Origin: Mixia osmundae IAM 14324
Taxonomy: Eukaryota > Basidiomycota > Mixiomycetes > Mixiales > Mixiaceae
Length of the DNA: 64,000 bases
Direction of reading: 5' to 3'
Assembly (NCBI RefSeq): GCF_000708205.1
Contig: NW_014575557.1
Location: forward strand, 744,143-808,142
The notes beneath the pieces were generated by a model. The model was given only the letters and a program-made list of their open reading frames with translations. It had not been told where the DNA came from and made no database searches. The position numbers were made by a program, and so were the translations under genes. This document shows positions 54,049 to 64,000 of the stretch, one piece after another; position 1 is the stretch's first letter, and each line of letters opens with the position of its first letter.

Positions 54049-55632
54049 ATGGCAGAGTATGCAGATGACAAACCTGGTCCGGCGGACTCCTTCGATCGCA
54101 GTGACGAGCGCAGGCAATCCGAAGAATGGCTCGGCCTGTTGGACGAGCACGATGTCAAGAATCCGCTGGAAACTCACAGTGACCCGTCGCACATCAAAGG
54201 CTTACTGCCGAGGGGAACAGATGCGAGAACGATTGCATGGAGCGAAGCTGTCATTATTGCGCGCAGCACGCGCACGATAGCCATCACACAGCTGCTCGAG
54301 TGGAGCTTGTACAGCATCAATCTGTTCATGTTGGGTCACTTGGGGACGAAATACTTGGCTGCAGCCACGCTCAGCAACACAACCTTCAATTTCTTGGCAA
54401 TGTCCATCATGATCGGCTTCTGTGGTGCCCTAGATTCACTGTGCACTCATTCCTGGTCTGCAAAGCCAAAGGAAACGAGTCTGCACGCTCAACGGATGGC
54501 TTTCCTTCTGCTCTGCATGGCAGTCGTCCAATGTACCTTCTTGTCTGTGGCTGCCGAACACATTTTCCGACTGCTGCGACAAGGCGAGGAGACCTCGCGT
54601 CTTGCAGCCCGATACCTACGCGTGCAATGCTTCGGCCTCATCCCGCTCGTGGGCTTTGAGACCCTGCGACGCTATCTGCAGAGCATGAATGTCATGAAAG
54701 CACCTGCGACTGTGATTGCGTGCGTTGTGCCCTTCAACATCGGACTTGCCGCCCTTCTGGTCTTTGGACCCGCCTCCGTCAATCTGGGCTTCCTCGGCGG
54801 ACCCGTTGCTTTCTTAATCAGCAGCACCTTGCTTTTCGCTCTACTGGCTACATACACATACTTATACGTGCCTCGCGATGGCCATGCAGGCTTCACGACC
54901 AAGGCGTTCACCAACCTGGGTCAGATCATCAGGCTTGGTCTCTTTTCGACAGCTCAGCTCATTTCGGAGTGGTATGCTTGGGAATGTCTGATCCTCATGT
55001 CAGCTCTTATAGGCGACACTAGCTATCTGGCAGCCATGAGCGTTTGTCTCAATACCGCTTCATTGCTGTATCAGTCGGCAATGGCGGTCAACATCTCCGC
55101 TGCCGTTCGTGTCGGCAATCTGCTAGGCTGCAACAGACCAGATCTTGCGAGGCTCTCAGCACGGACAAGCATTGCACTGTCTGCTTGTATTGGCCTCATC
55201 AGTGCCGTCATACTGGCAGCGAACAAGAGTTGGTGGGGCAAGGTCTTTGATGACGATCCTGTCGTCGTCGCCATCGTCGCCGAAGCATTGCCTGTCGTTG
55301 CCGTCTTTGTCACGCTGGACTGCTTGACTGGTGTCACGAATGGAATTCTCAGGGGAGCAGCATTGCCTCATCTAGGCGCCTACCTCAATATGACTTGCTT
55401 GCTAGGCGGTGCAGTCCCGCTCGCCGCGCTGCTGTGCTTCAAAGCCGACCTAAAAGTGACGGGACTATGTGCAGGCATGGCGATCGCATTGACGCTAAGC
55501 AGCTCCGGCGGAATTTTCATCGTGAGCAGAATACGATGGGAGGAGAGAGTCAATGTTGTTGCCAAGCAAGAATCAGCGGCTCTGTATCAGCTCTTAGATG
55601 TAGAAGACGTCACTGCAATGCATGTCGCTTGA
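54049..55632 (+). CDS. MATE-family multidrug/metabolite efflux transporter
   Basis: Single exon, 527 residues, one of the few intron-free long genes here. Twelve hydrophobic segments in two halves. Typical MATE blocks: LLEWSLYSINLFMLGHLGTKYLAA (helix 1-2), GFCGALDSLCTHSWSAK (the GxxxALxTLxxQxxGA motif), YLRVQCFGLIPLVGFETLRRYLQS, and in the second half AVNISAAVRVGNLLGCNRPDLAR and LDCLTGVTNGILRGAALPHLGAYLN. Closest known fungal relatives are the Erc1-type vacuolar/plasma-membrane exporters. The 60-residue N-terminus is acidic and cytosolic. Substrate unknown. Confidence 0.93.
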   Translation: MAEYADDKPGPADSFDRSDERRQSEEWLGLLDEHDVKNPLETHSDPSHIKGLLPRGTDARTIAWSEAVIIARSTRTIAITQLLEWSLYSINLFMLGHLGTKYLAAATLSNTTFNFLAMSIMIGFCGALDSLCTHSWSAKPKETSLHAQRMAFLLLCMAVVQCTFLSVAAEHIFRLLRQGEETSRLAARYLRVQCFGLIPLVGFETLRRYLQSMNVMKAPATVIACVVPFNIGLAALLVFGPASVNLGFLGGPVAFLISSTLLFALLATYTYLYVPRDGHAGFTTKAFTNLGQIIRLGLFSTAQLISEWYAWECLILMSALIGDTSYLAAMSVCLNTASLLYQSAMAVNISAAVRVGNLLGCNRPDLARLSARTSIALSACIGLISAVILAANKSWWGKVFDDDPVVVAIVAEALPVVAVFVTLDCLTGVTNGILRGAALPHLGAYLNMTCLLGGAVPLAALLCFKADLKVTGLCAGMAIALTLSSSGGIFIVSRIRWEERVNVVAKQESAALYQLLDVEDVTAMHVA

Positions 55633-55748
55633 GCAGGTCAGCCGACCAATCAAACGCGTCAATTTGAGTAGACCTCACGGCGCGCACTGCCGCGATTGCC
55701 GAGACGAGCCAGTCAGTCTTGTGATCGACATCAACAGAGCAGAGCAAG

Positions 55749-57586
55749 ATGACCTGTGCAGCCGCCTATGTTCCTGATCTCGTACAAGGCTCCAAGAAGG
55801 TCTTCAGCCGAGCCGAGGTTGCAAAGGTAAGCACGGTGCCTGACAACATCGTTATACTGTACTGACACGAGCCATAGCACGCCAAGGAGGACGACCTTTG
55901 GATCATCGTCGACACTGCGGTCTATGTACGCTTTCCTAGCTATGATGATGACAATTGGGCTGACGTCCTTTGGCAGGATCTGAGCGACTTTGTAAGCACT
56001 ACCCCGGATTGCGCTGTGTTGTGCTGACTTTTGCATAGATCGACATGCACCCCGGTGGTGCATCGATCCTGCTCGACCCGAAGATCGCCGGCAAAGATGC
56101 AACGCAGGTCTTCTTCGGCCTCCATCGCGGCGAGGTGGCATCGAAGTACGCCAGAATGATCATCGGCACGATTGAGAACGAGAAGCCCCAGGTAATCCTA
56201 CCGACACCAGGTAAGCGCCTCGACTGTCCATACTTGACGGCGCTCACCGGACGTCAATGTTGTGTAGGAACAATCTCTACAGTGCCACACGCAGAGCCTA
56301 TGTGGCTCGTCAAAGGCATGCAATCCGCCTACTTCAACGATTCCCACCGTGCACTGCAAAAGGCCATGCGCAATTTCTTCGATAACGAAGTCAGGGAAGA
56401 AGCCACAGAGCACGAGATCAGCAACGAACGACCCACCGTTGAGCTCATCAAGAAGATGGGCGCGAACCGTATCAATCACATGCGCATGGGACCAGGCAAG
56501 CACTTGCACGGCCTCACGCTCCCTGGCGGCGTCAAAGGGGAAGAGTTTGACTACTTTCACGAAATGATCATCACGCAAGAAGTCGCACGGGTTGTTGGAC
56601 GCGTCAGTGGTCCTTGCTTCTGCTGGCTTTGCATGCTAATATGTGATTCATAGGGCTACGGTGATGGCCTCCAGGGTGGATGCGTCATCGGACTCCCGCC
56701 TCTCAATTTTGGCAGCAAGGAACTGCAAAAGCGCATCGTTCCCGCGGTTCTGGCAGGCGACAAGTTCATCGCGCTCGCAGTCAGTGAGCCCGAAGCAGGT
56801 TCTGACGTGTCTGGCCTGCGGACGACTGCCACCAAGTCCGAAGATGGTCGCTTCTGGATCGTCTCTGGCCAAAAGAAGTGGATCACCGGCGGCAATTTTG
56901 CAGACTACTTCACCACTGCAGTGCGGACAGGCAAAAACGAATTGTCGATGCTCCTGATCGAAAGAGACTTTGGGGGTGTCGAGACCAAGATCATCAAGAC
57001 TGCTTATTCATCCGCGGCCGGTACTGCCTACATCACCTTCGACAACGTCAAAGTGCCCGTCGAAAATACTCTCGGCAAAGCGGGCGATGGCCTGAAGATC
57101 GTCCTGTCTAACTTCAATCATGAGCGCTGGGTGATGTGTTGCTCTGCCATTCGCGCCGCAAGAGCCGTTGTGGACGAGACATTCCGCTGGGCCTGCCTTC
57201 GACAGGTCTTTGGCAAGCCATTGATTGGCCAACCTGTCATCCGAGCCAAATTTGCCTCAATGTTCTCGCAAATCGAAGCCGGCCAATCTTGGCTCGAGAA
57301 CATCACCTTCCAGATGTGCAAGCTCAACTATTTCCAGCAAGCCGACTTGCTGGCCGGTCAAATTGCTTTGCTTAAGCGCTATCTGACGCGTATCGCCGCC
57401 GAATGCGCAGATCAGTGTGTCCAGATTGCTGGCGGGCGCGGCATCACCAAAGGCGGCATGCTTGGCTCAGTAGAAGCCTACATGCGTACATACAAATTCG
57501 ACGCCGTTCTTGGTGGCTCCGAAGAGATCCTGGGCGACCTCGGCGTGCGTCAGGCGATGCGCAAAATGACTCCTCATTCCCTCTAG
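55749..57586 (+). CDS. Acyl-CoA dehydrogenase with N-terminal cytochrome b5 domain
   Basis: Six or so exons. The first four encode a cytochrome b5 fold: EDDLWIIVDTAVY-DLSDF-IDMHPGGASILL with the HPGG haem ligand, and VFFGLHRGE with the second His. The rest is an acyl-CoA dehydrogenase: AVSEPEAGSDVSGLRTTA (FAD/substrate loop), FWIVSGQKKWITGG, NERW-like NHERWVMCCSAIRAAR, RQVFGKPLIGQ, QIAGGRGITKGGMLG and the late GGSEEILGDLGVRQAM segment. This fusion is known from fungi and from the ACAD10/11-like relatives; it probably oxidises long or branched acyl-CoAs using the built-in b5 as electron carrier, but no peroxisomal SKL is present at the C-terminus (ends PHSL). Confidence 0.9.
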
Positions 57587-57807
57587 ATTTCGTACCTCAT
57601 CCTCACGGCCACTCGGGTATCATCATAGCTGTCTCTCATCATAGACATTGCATGTAGACTCATTGCATCCCGGTCCACTCGCTATACACCCGAAGCGAGA
57701 CTTTGTGCGGTGCTGTCTTTCGACGTCGCGCGCACGCTGACGACACGCGGTCGAGCGCCTCGCCTGCGTTGAATTGACGGAGAGAGGAGACGCTAGACTG
57801 CCAAGAC

Positions 57808-60800
57808 ATGGTAGAGCCACCGCCTAGACAGGCACAAGAAGCGCTCGTCGATCCAGTGAGATCAGACGATGCGCCCAAGGACGACAAGAAGGACAAAAAA
57901 TCGATCGACAATGGGCCGACGAACGGGTTTGCGCCCGATGGCAGGGCCAAGGATGCCAAGGCAGAAGAGCTCGTGCGTTTCCTGACATCGTGACTCACAA
58001 GTCGTGCAGCTCCTGACGTGTGGCCGGACAGAGCGAGGAGGACGCTCAGCTCAAATCAGAATTGACGATGCTCGTCGAGCGACTGCAAGAGGATGACGCT
58101 CAGCTGCATCGGCCGGCACTCGAATCAATGCGAACTCTCATCAAGACGTCGACATCCTCCATGACGAGCGTACCCAAGCCACTCAAATATCTGCGACCAC
58201 TCTATCCTGATCTGCAATCACTCTACAGCCAATGGTCTGGACAATCCCTACAAGGCACTCCTGCAGAGCCTTCGCAGACTCTGGCCGGCCAGGCTATCCA
58301 AGGCATTAGCTCCTTCGTCAGCGATGCAGCAGCAGGCGCAGTCAACTTCACATTTGGCACCAATTCCCAGCCGGCGCCATCGACATCCTCTGCACCACCA
58401 CACAAGCCAAAAGCGGCTGGCTCAGACGTCGCACTGCTAGCTGACCTACTGTCAGTGCTGGCGATGACCTATTCTGACAACGGCAAACGCGAGACCTTGC
58501 TATATCGACTACGAGGCGGATCCCAAGAAGATCCTGGCTCGTGGGGTAACGAGTACGTTCGGCATCTGGCAGCGGAGATTGGCGAAGAGTACGAAGTCCG
58601 GAGGAGGGCCTCTTTAGCTACTCTTGATGCCCCGACGGATACTGCCGCGCCGACAGCGAGTGGCGCGGTGATGGAGTCACAAGCCAAAGATGCGATCGAA
58701 CCTACGCAGCCACCAACAACGACGGACACAAAAGAGCTCGAAGATTTAGCGCTCAAGCTGGTGCCCTTTTTCCTATCGCACAACGGCGAAGCAGATGCTG
58801 TTGACTTGCTGCTTGAAATCGAATCAATCGAGCAAATAGTGCCCTTTGTCGACGAAAACACATACGCACGCGTTTGCCTCTACATGGTCTCCTGCGTCAA
58901 TTTACTCGTACCACCCGACGATCGCCAATTCCTTCGCAGCGCTCGCGACATCTATCGAAAGCAAGGGCGATGGACAGAAGCTTTGACGCTCGCCATCAGA
59001 CTGAACGATCGAGACGCCATCCGAGCAGACTTTAACGGCCCAGAAAGCGCGTAAGTAGATCATCGTCAGAAACGCACGGAAGCTCATGTCTCTGATAGCA
59101 ACATGAAACGACAAATGGCATACATCCTCGCTCGGCAACAGATCAATCTAGAAACTGACGATCAAGATCTAATCGATATCCTGAACAATGCAAAGCTGAC
59201 AGAGCATTTCAAACTTTTCGGTAAAGAGCTCAGTGTCAGCGAGCCGAAGAGCCTCGAAGACATCTACAAATCGCACCTTGAAAACACTAGACCAGGCACG
59301 ATTGCAGCAGTCGACTCTGCAAAGCAAAATCTTGCAGGCACATTCGTCAACGCCTTTGTCAACGCAGGATTCGGCAATGACAAATTGATGGCAGCAGCAG
59401 AAGAAGGGCAATCGTGGATCTACAAGAACAAGGACCACGGCATGCTCTCAGCCGCTGCTTCGCTCGGCATGAGCCTGCTTTGGGATCCGGACATGGGTCT
59501 CAGTCAGATCGACAAGTACACCTATTCGTCGGAAGAGTATATCAAAGCAGGCGCGCTCCTCGCCAACGGCCTGATACACTCTGGCATTCGGACCGAGATG
59601 GACGCAGCGCTCGCTCTACTGTCTGAACATATCGAAAGTAGCAGTCCGACCCTACGCATCATGGCTACGATGGGCATCGGTATTGCCTATGCCGGATCTC
59701 AGCGCGAGGATATCCTAGAGCTTCTCTTGCCTGCCATCGCCGACACGTCGCTGTCAATGGAGATCGCGTCCGTCACCGCGCTTGCTCTCGGCTTCGTGTT
59801 CGTGGGCACTTGCAACGGAGACATCACGGGCACAATCCTGCAGACAATGATGGAACGCGAAGATAAGGAGCTTTCGGACAAATGGGCTCGCTTCATGGGT
59901 CTCGGCCTGGCGCTTCTCAACCTTGGCCGTCAAGATGATGCAGATGCAACGTTGGAGACGTTGAAAGCCATCGAAGTGCCACTAGGCAAGCAGGCGCAAG
60001 TACTCGTCGACATGTGCGCATTTGCCGGCACAGGCAATGTCCTCAAGATCCAGGACATGCTCACAGCTTGCACCCCCCATGTCGAGGAAGACTCGGACAG
60101 TGCGATCCATCAGGGCTTTGCCGTTCTCGCCATCGCTCTCATTGCGACAGGCGAGGATGTGGGAGCTGAAATGTGTCTACGGCAATTCTCCCATCTTGTG
60201 TGTGACTTGTCTATCGAATGGATGCAGCTGACCAAATCACATTTCAGATGCACTATGGCGATGCCGCGATACGACGAGCTGTGCCCCTGGCCCTCGGACT
60301 GATCAGCGCGTCGAATCCGAGCCTGTCGATTATGGACACACTCTCAAAGTATTCCCACGACAACGACCAGGAAGTCGCATTGAATGCGATCTTTGCAATG
60401 GGTCTCATCGGCGCAGGCACCAATCAAGCACGGCTCGCTCAGCTCTTGCGCCAGCTTGCGAGCTACTATGCCAAAGATCCGGAGGCGCTGTTCATGGTCC
60501 GAGTGTCCCAAGTGAGTCGCGATCCCCACTGCATCCGCGCTAGCTGATATAGACATCGTAGGGCCTGGTACACATGGGCAAGGGCACTATCGGGCTGGCA
60601 CCCTTCCACACTGATCGGTCTCTGATGTCGCCTGCAGCAATGGCCGGCTTGCTGTCGACTCTGCTCGCTTTCACAGACGTGAAAGGATTCATCCTAGACA
60701 AGTCGCACTGGCTTCTGTTCCTGCTTGCGCCGGCGATGTACCCTCGTTTCCTGATCACTTTTGATGAAAAGGGCGAGGTCTTGCCGGTCAGTGTCCGTGT

Positions 60801-61035
60801 CGGTCAGGCGGTCGATACTGTCGGGCAGCCGGGCAAGCCGAAATCCATCACTGGTTTCCAGACCCATACGACGCCTGTTCGACTCGCAAATACAGAGCGA
60901 GCAGAGATGGCGACAGAAGAGTGGTTCCCGTACACTCACGTACTCGAGGGCTTCGTCATTCTCAAGAAGAACGAAGGCTACGATCAAGAAGACAACGCTG
61001 CGACAGCGAGCACGGCTAAGATGGAGCTGTCCTGA
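57808..61035 (+). CDS. RPN1: 26S proteasome regulatory subunit RPN1
   Basis: Five exons. The base subunit that docks ubiquitin, UBL shuttles and Ubp6. The N-terminus is Lys/Asp-rich ([17 protein letters not shown]), then [21 protein letters not shown] joins across an intron whose acceptor is the AG at ~58032. [43 protein letters not shown], and the PC-repeat toroid ([69 protein letters not shown] region, [33 protein letters not shown]) are in order. An insert of ~50 Ser/Pro/Ala residues around 58330-58420 is extra. Ends with [18 protein letters not shown]-type RPN1 tail. Confidence 0.96.
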
Positions 61036-61063
61036 AATGCAAATGATGTCCAAGATGGCTCGT

Positions 61064-61455
61064 CTATTTCTTGAGCTGCTTCTTAGCCGCTTCTTCCCGT
61101 TCCATGTTCTCGACGTAGCTCCTGTAGATTTGAGCGAGGTCAGCGAGGCCGCAGGATGAGGTGGGCCTGACAGACTTGATGTAATTGCTCTCGTCACTGC
61201 GGTGGCTGGGGTCAGCCTGACGTGTCATCGTAAAGTGTCATTGACGGACCTGCTGTCTGCGGTGATGATAGGCTTTGGCTTGCCCGCTGCATCTTTCGCA
61301 GGACCGCCTCTCATGGACAGGTAGACTCCTAAGCCGGTGACGCCAAACGTTGCCAGCGCGAGCTATCGGGACGGACTCAGTACTGAGCACGGATGCCAAG
61401 CATGTACACATACATGCTCGTTGAGGACCTTGCGGCCTGCGATGACGTACGACAT
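61064..61455 (-). CDS. ATP19: Mitochondrial ATP synthase subunit k (Atp19)
   Basis: Four exons give only 77 residues. Read directly from the reverse strand: MSYVIAGRKVLNEH / LALATFGVTGLGVYLSM ... / DESNYIK / SYVENMEREEAAKKQLKK, with introns gtatgt...gatag, gtccgt...cgcag and gtctgt...tacag in phases 0, 2 and 2. The pattern (short N-terminus with xxIAGRxxxxHxLA, one membrane helix, hydrophilic tail with DExxFI..Y) is that of fungal subunit k, which sits at the F-type ATP synthase dimer interface in the inner membrane. Every splice keeps the frame and the TAG at 61064 ends a Lys-rich tail. Almost as much intron as coding sequence. Confidence 0.85.
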
Positions 61456-61661
61456 TGCGGTCTGACGGTCGGCCTGCGGATGCGCTGGGAACCGTTTTTC
61501 GCGCGAAGTTCGAGCTCGAGCGCTCGAGGCTCGAGGAGCTGTTGACCTTGTCCGGCTTGGCTGTCCGAGCACACTCGGACCATCCTCCCAATTCCTATCT
61601 CACGATGCAAAGGCCATACTGTCATCAAGATGTGCCATGCTGATCATCAGTCGATGCTGTC

Positions 61662-63230
61662 ATGGCCGAACAGCGCGAGCCTCTGCTAGAGTCAAGCGAC
61701 GTCCTCGAGGATGACAATCAGCAGTCTCCTGCTCATCCTGCTACCACATTAGCCAGCATGTTGGACCTTCGCATCACCCTGCCCCTCGTCTTCATGCTCA
61801 GCATCTGGCTCGTGCCGGTCCTGGGCGCGCGCGGTGTACCTGAGCCTGTGGAATCCGATCACATCTTCGCGACACCTTGGCTGCGAGTCACTTCATTCTC
61901 TCCGGCCTTGCATAGAGCTGAGATGAGACATCTCTCCGTACAGAGAGAGCTTCTGCAGGGCGCCACATGTCACACCCAGCACGTATCCGCCGGTGAAAGC
62001 ACGCACAGCCGCACTCGAACACGTCCTCATCTTCCAGCGCCATCATCGGCGCACGCCGGATAATCTGCTGCCTCGGGAGGCCACCTTCAATGAGACATGG
62101 TCGTGTGAAGATATCGCGACCACTTATGCCGCCGCTGTGGCTGGCTACGACGGCCCTCGCGTCCACACACATATCGCCACACCGGCTCGCCATCCTTTCA
62201 AGAACAGCATTCTACCCGGCACGTGTGACCAAGGCCAGCTGACAGCTGCAGGTCTGCGCGATGCTGTTCAGCACGGCAGAGACGTGCGAGCGACCTATGC
62301 CCATCTGTTTCCCGGTCGTATAACGCCTGACGATCTCCATATACGCACCTCGCCTGCTATTCGCACTTTCGAGGTCTCAGCTGGCTTTCTGGCTGGCTTG
62401 GAACCGAGTAGCATCGACAAGACGTGGCCAGTCTACGTTCAGCCCGTCGCAGTATGTGCCCGATGATTTGGTGTGCTCCTGTCTGATCATTCTGCATGAA
62501 TAGATCGACAACATTGTGCCTTCCTACGCTTGCCCTGCCGCAGATACTCAGAGGCAGCGCATCGAAGCCGAGCAGGCATGGCTCGATCATCTTGCTGCCA
62601 ACACTGCCTTGCAGAGGCGCCTAGACAGCGTGCTGGGCACCTCAAATCGCGCAAGTTGGCATAATTGGTGTCAGTGACATCGTCTGAACCTCGACATGGC
62701 TCACGCGACTGCGAACTTCAGATGATCACTACTTTGACGCACTGACGTCGCGGCAGTGCAACAGCCATTTCCTGCCCTGCCATCCCGTGACCGGCGAATG
62801 CGTCACCCAAGAGGATGCAGACAAAGTTTATGCGCTTGGGAGCTATGAATACGACTACATATGGCGAGCCTCCCCACTTGCACAAGACTATGTCGACCTC
62901 ACATTTGGAGCCATGTTTGAAGAACTGGCTGACAATTTGCTCGCAATGAACGCCAGCGGCAATGTTCCCAAAATGTTGCTCTATGTCGGTCACGATGGCT
63001 CGATGATCAGACTTGCAGCAGGTCTCGGCTTCCCTGCGCCGCTCGCATGGCCTGCGCTGGGCTCACAGATCGTCATTGAGGTATGGCGAGCTTCAGATGG
63101 TCTACAGACGCGCATCCTTCACAACGGTCAGCTCGTCGAGAAGTTCAGCTGGCAGCCACTTCAGCAGCTCGTTGCGATACTACAGGCTAGGGTGCCCGAC
63201 GATCTTGTCGCGCAATGTGAAAAGCTCTAA
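61662..63230 (+). CDS. Membrane-anchored histidine acid phosphatase (2-phosphoxylose-phosphatase-like)
   Basis: Type II membrane protein: acidic N-terminus, one helix (ITLPLVFMLSIWLVPVLG), lumenal catalytic part. The GC-AG intron 61883-61943 joins PWL to ESFCRAPHVTPSTYPPVK. Clade-2 histidine-phosphatase motifs are LIFQRHHRRTPDNLLP (phosphohistidine and two Arg; the usual RHGxRxP has His for Gly) and, near the end, LLYVGHDGSMIRL with the HD proton donor. ILPGTCDQGQLTAAGLRDAVQHG and DDLHIRTSPAIRTFEV are typical inner blocks. Relatives include human PXYLP1/ACPL2, which acts in Golgi glycosaminoglycan synthesis; the fungal substrate is unknown. Two further introns lie at ~62453-62504 and ~62670-62722. 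Confidence 0.85.
61883..61943 (+). other. GC-AG intron in the histidine acid phosphatase gene
   Basis: Donor GGCT|gcgagt, acceptor cgtacag, phase 2; restores the FCRAPHV block before the catalytic RH motif. The nearby GT gives the wrong frame. Confidence 0.82.
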
Positions 63231-63393
63231 AGCCGAACTGCATACTTTGGGGCAATGTTGAGTGCATTGATTTTCGTATTTTCTATCATGATGATACAAG
63301 CAAACGGACTGCGAGCGATCGATCTGCATTGGGGGCGTCCACCGTTGAAGGCTTTCTCTTTTCGTAGTCAGTACAGGCTGAGATGCGAGCTAC

Positions 63394-64000
63394 CTAGTAT
63401 CGGTAATGATTGGCCTTGAAGGGCCCAGTAATCGGCAGGTCCATGTACTCGGCTTGGGCGTCAGTCATGGTCGTCAGCTTCACGTTGAGCGACGCCAAGT
63501 GCGCCATGGCAACTTCTTCATCGAGAGCCTTTGGCAGCACATGGACGCCGAGCGGGTAAGAGGCAGTGTCGGTCCAGAGCGCAATCTGTGCAAGCACCTG
63601 GTTGGAGAAGGAGCAGGACATGACGAACGAGGGATGGCCGTGGGCACAGCCCAGGTTGACAAGACGGCCCTCGGCAAGCAAGATGACGTGGCGACCGCTA
63701 GGCATAGTGAAACGGTCGACTTGCGGCTTAATGTTGATGGCCTCCTTGGCCGTCTTCTTGAGCCATGCGACGTCGACTTCAATGTCGAAATGGCCAATGT
63801 TGCAAACAATGGCGTCTTCGGGCATAGCCTCGAAGTGCTTGCCGACGATGATGTCTCTGCAGCCTGTCGTGGTGACAAACAAGTTGGCTCTATAGGCTGC
63901 GTCTTCCATTGTGGTGACCTCGTAACCTGCCATGCAAGCCTGCAAGGCATTGATCGGATCGATCTCGGTAACGATAACGCGAGCACCGTATGAGCGGAGA
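63394..64000 (-). CDS. SAH1: S-adenosylhomocysteine hydrolase, C-terminal part (runs off window)
   Basis: Partial: the 5' end is beyond 64000. Reverses transmethylation product inhibition by splitting S-adenosylhomocysteine into adenosine and homocysteine, using bound NAD. The 202 residues seen begin in the NAD-binding Rossmann part ([20 protein letters not shown]), continue with [29 protein letters not shown], the [20 protein letters not shown] block and the invariant C-terminus [12 protein letters not shown] (Lys and Tyr that touch NAD of the neighbouring subunit). No intron in this part. Converges on the phosphatase gene, 163 bp apart. Confidence 0.97.
   Translation of the reverse strand, partial: LRSYGARVIVTEIDPINALQACMAGYEVTTMEDAAYRANLFVTTTGCRDIIVGKHFEAMPEDAIVCNIGHFDIEVDVAWLKKTAKEAINIKPQVDRFTMPSGRHVILLAEGRLVNLGCAHGHPSFVMSCSFSNQVLAQIALWTDTASYPLGVHVLPKALDEEVAMAHLASLNVKLTTMTDAQAEYMDLPITGPFKANHYRY

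Noticed and set aside
1-64000. Search for mobile elements, virus-like remnants, CRISPR or secondary-metabolite clusters
   Set aside because: No terminal repeats, transposase, reverse transcriptase, capsid, spacer array or PKS/NRPS signatures were seen on either strand.

Overview
The window is gene-dense nuclear DNA of a fungus, most likely a basidiomycete. The evidence is small introns (about 45-65 nt, with CTGAC/CTAAC-like branch sites shortly before AG), single-copy fungal genes (ATG5, PRI2, RAX1, ATP19, SQT1, PUF4-type), a Zn2Cys6 regulator, and about 38 genes in 64 kb (one per ~1.7 kb) with gaps often below 150 bp. Such compactness fits small Pucciniomycotina genomes such as Mixia, but the species is a guess. 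No transposon, virus-like element, rRNA, CRISPR array or convincing tRNA was seen.

Layout. 0-6.8 kb: FUN14 protein, CDP-alcohol phosphotransferase, TRF4-type poly(A) polymerase, ATG5. 7.2-15 kb: a secreted Cys-containing protein, PNO1, YPT7/Rab7, a bZIP factor and a Zn2Cys6 factor. 15.2-20.9 kb: four head-to-tail paralogues of a secreted GH12-like protein with GPI-type tails. 21-31.5 kb: ASNSD1-like protein, PRI2, LCAT-like hydrolase, Pumilio protein. 31.7-44.3 kb: FAM72 protein, pirin, GEN1/Yen1 nuclease, SLC45-type sugar transporter, DUF202 membrane protein, ARPC5, a small secreted protein, a degenerate eIF4A-like protein and a Ser-rich protein. 44.5-64 kb: MLH1, RAX1, DUF4048-like protein, CBS protein, SQT1/AAMP, MATE transporter, cytochrome b5-acyl-CoA dehydrogenase, RPN1, ATP synthase subunit k, histidine-phosphatase and the 3' part of S-adenosylhomocysteine hydrolase, which runs off the right edge.

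The genes are mostly unrelated housekeeping functions; only the GH12-like block is a true cluster. Three things stand out. (1) GC-AG introns are unusually common: eleven candidates, nine of them fixed by homology or paralogy on both sides. (2) In the GH12-like cluster each copy appears to keep only one of the two catalytic glutamates, and three copies lost the opposite one from the fourth. (3) A protein with the full length and fold pattern of eIF4A has lost nearly every ATPase/helicase motif.

Coordinates of genes run from start codon to stop codon and include introns. Exon joins were read by eye from reading frame, splice signals and family motifs; starts were taken as ATG only.
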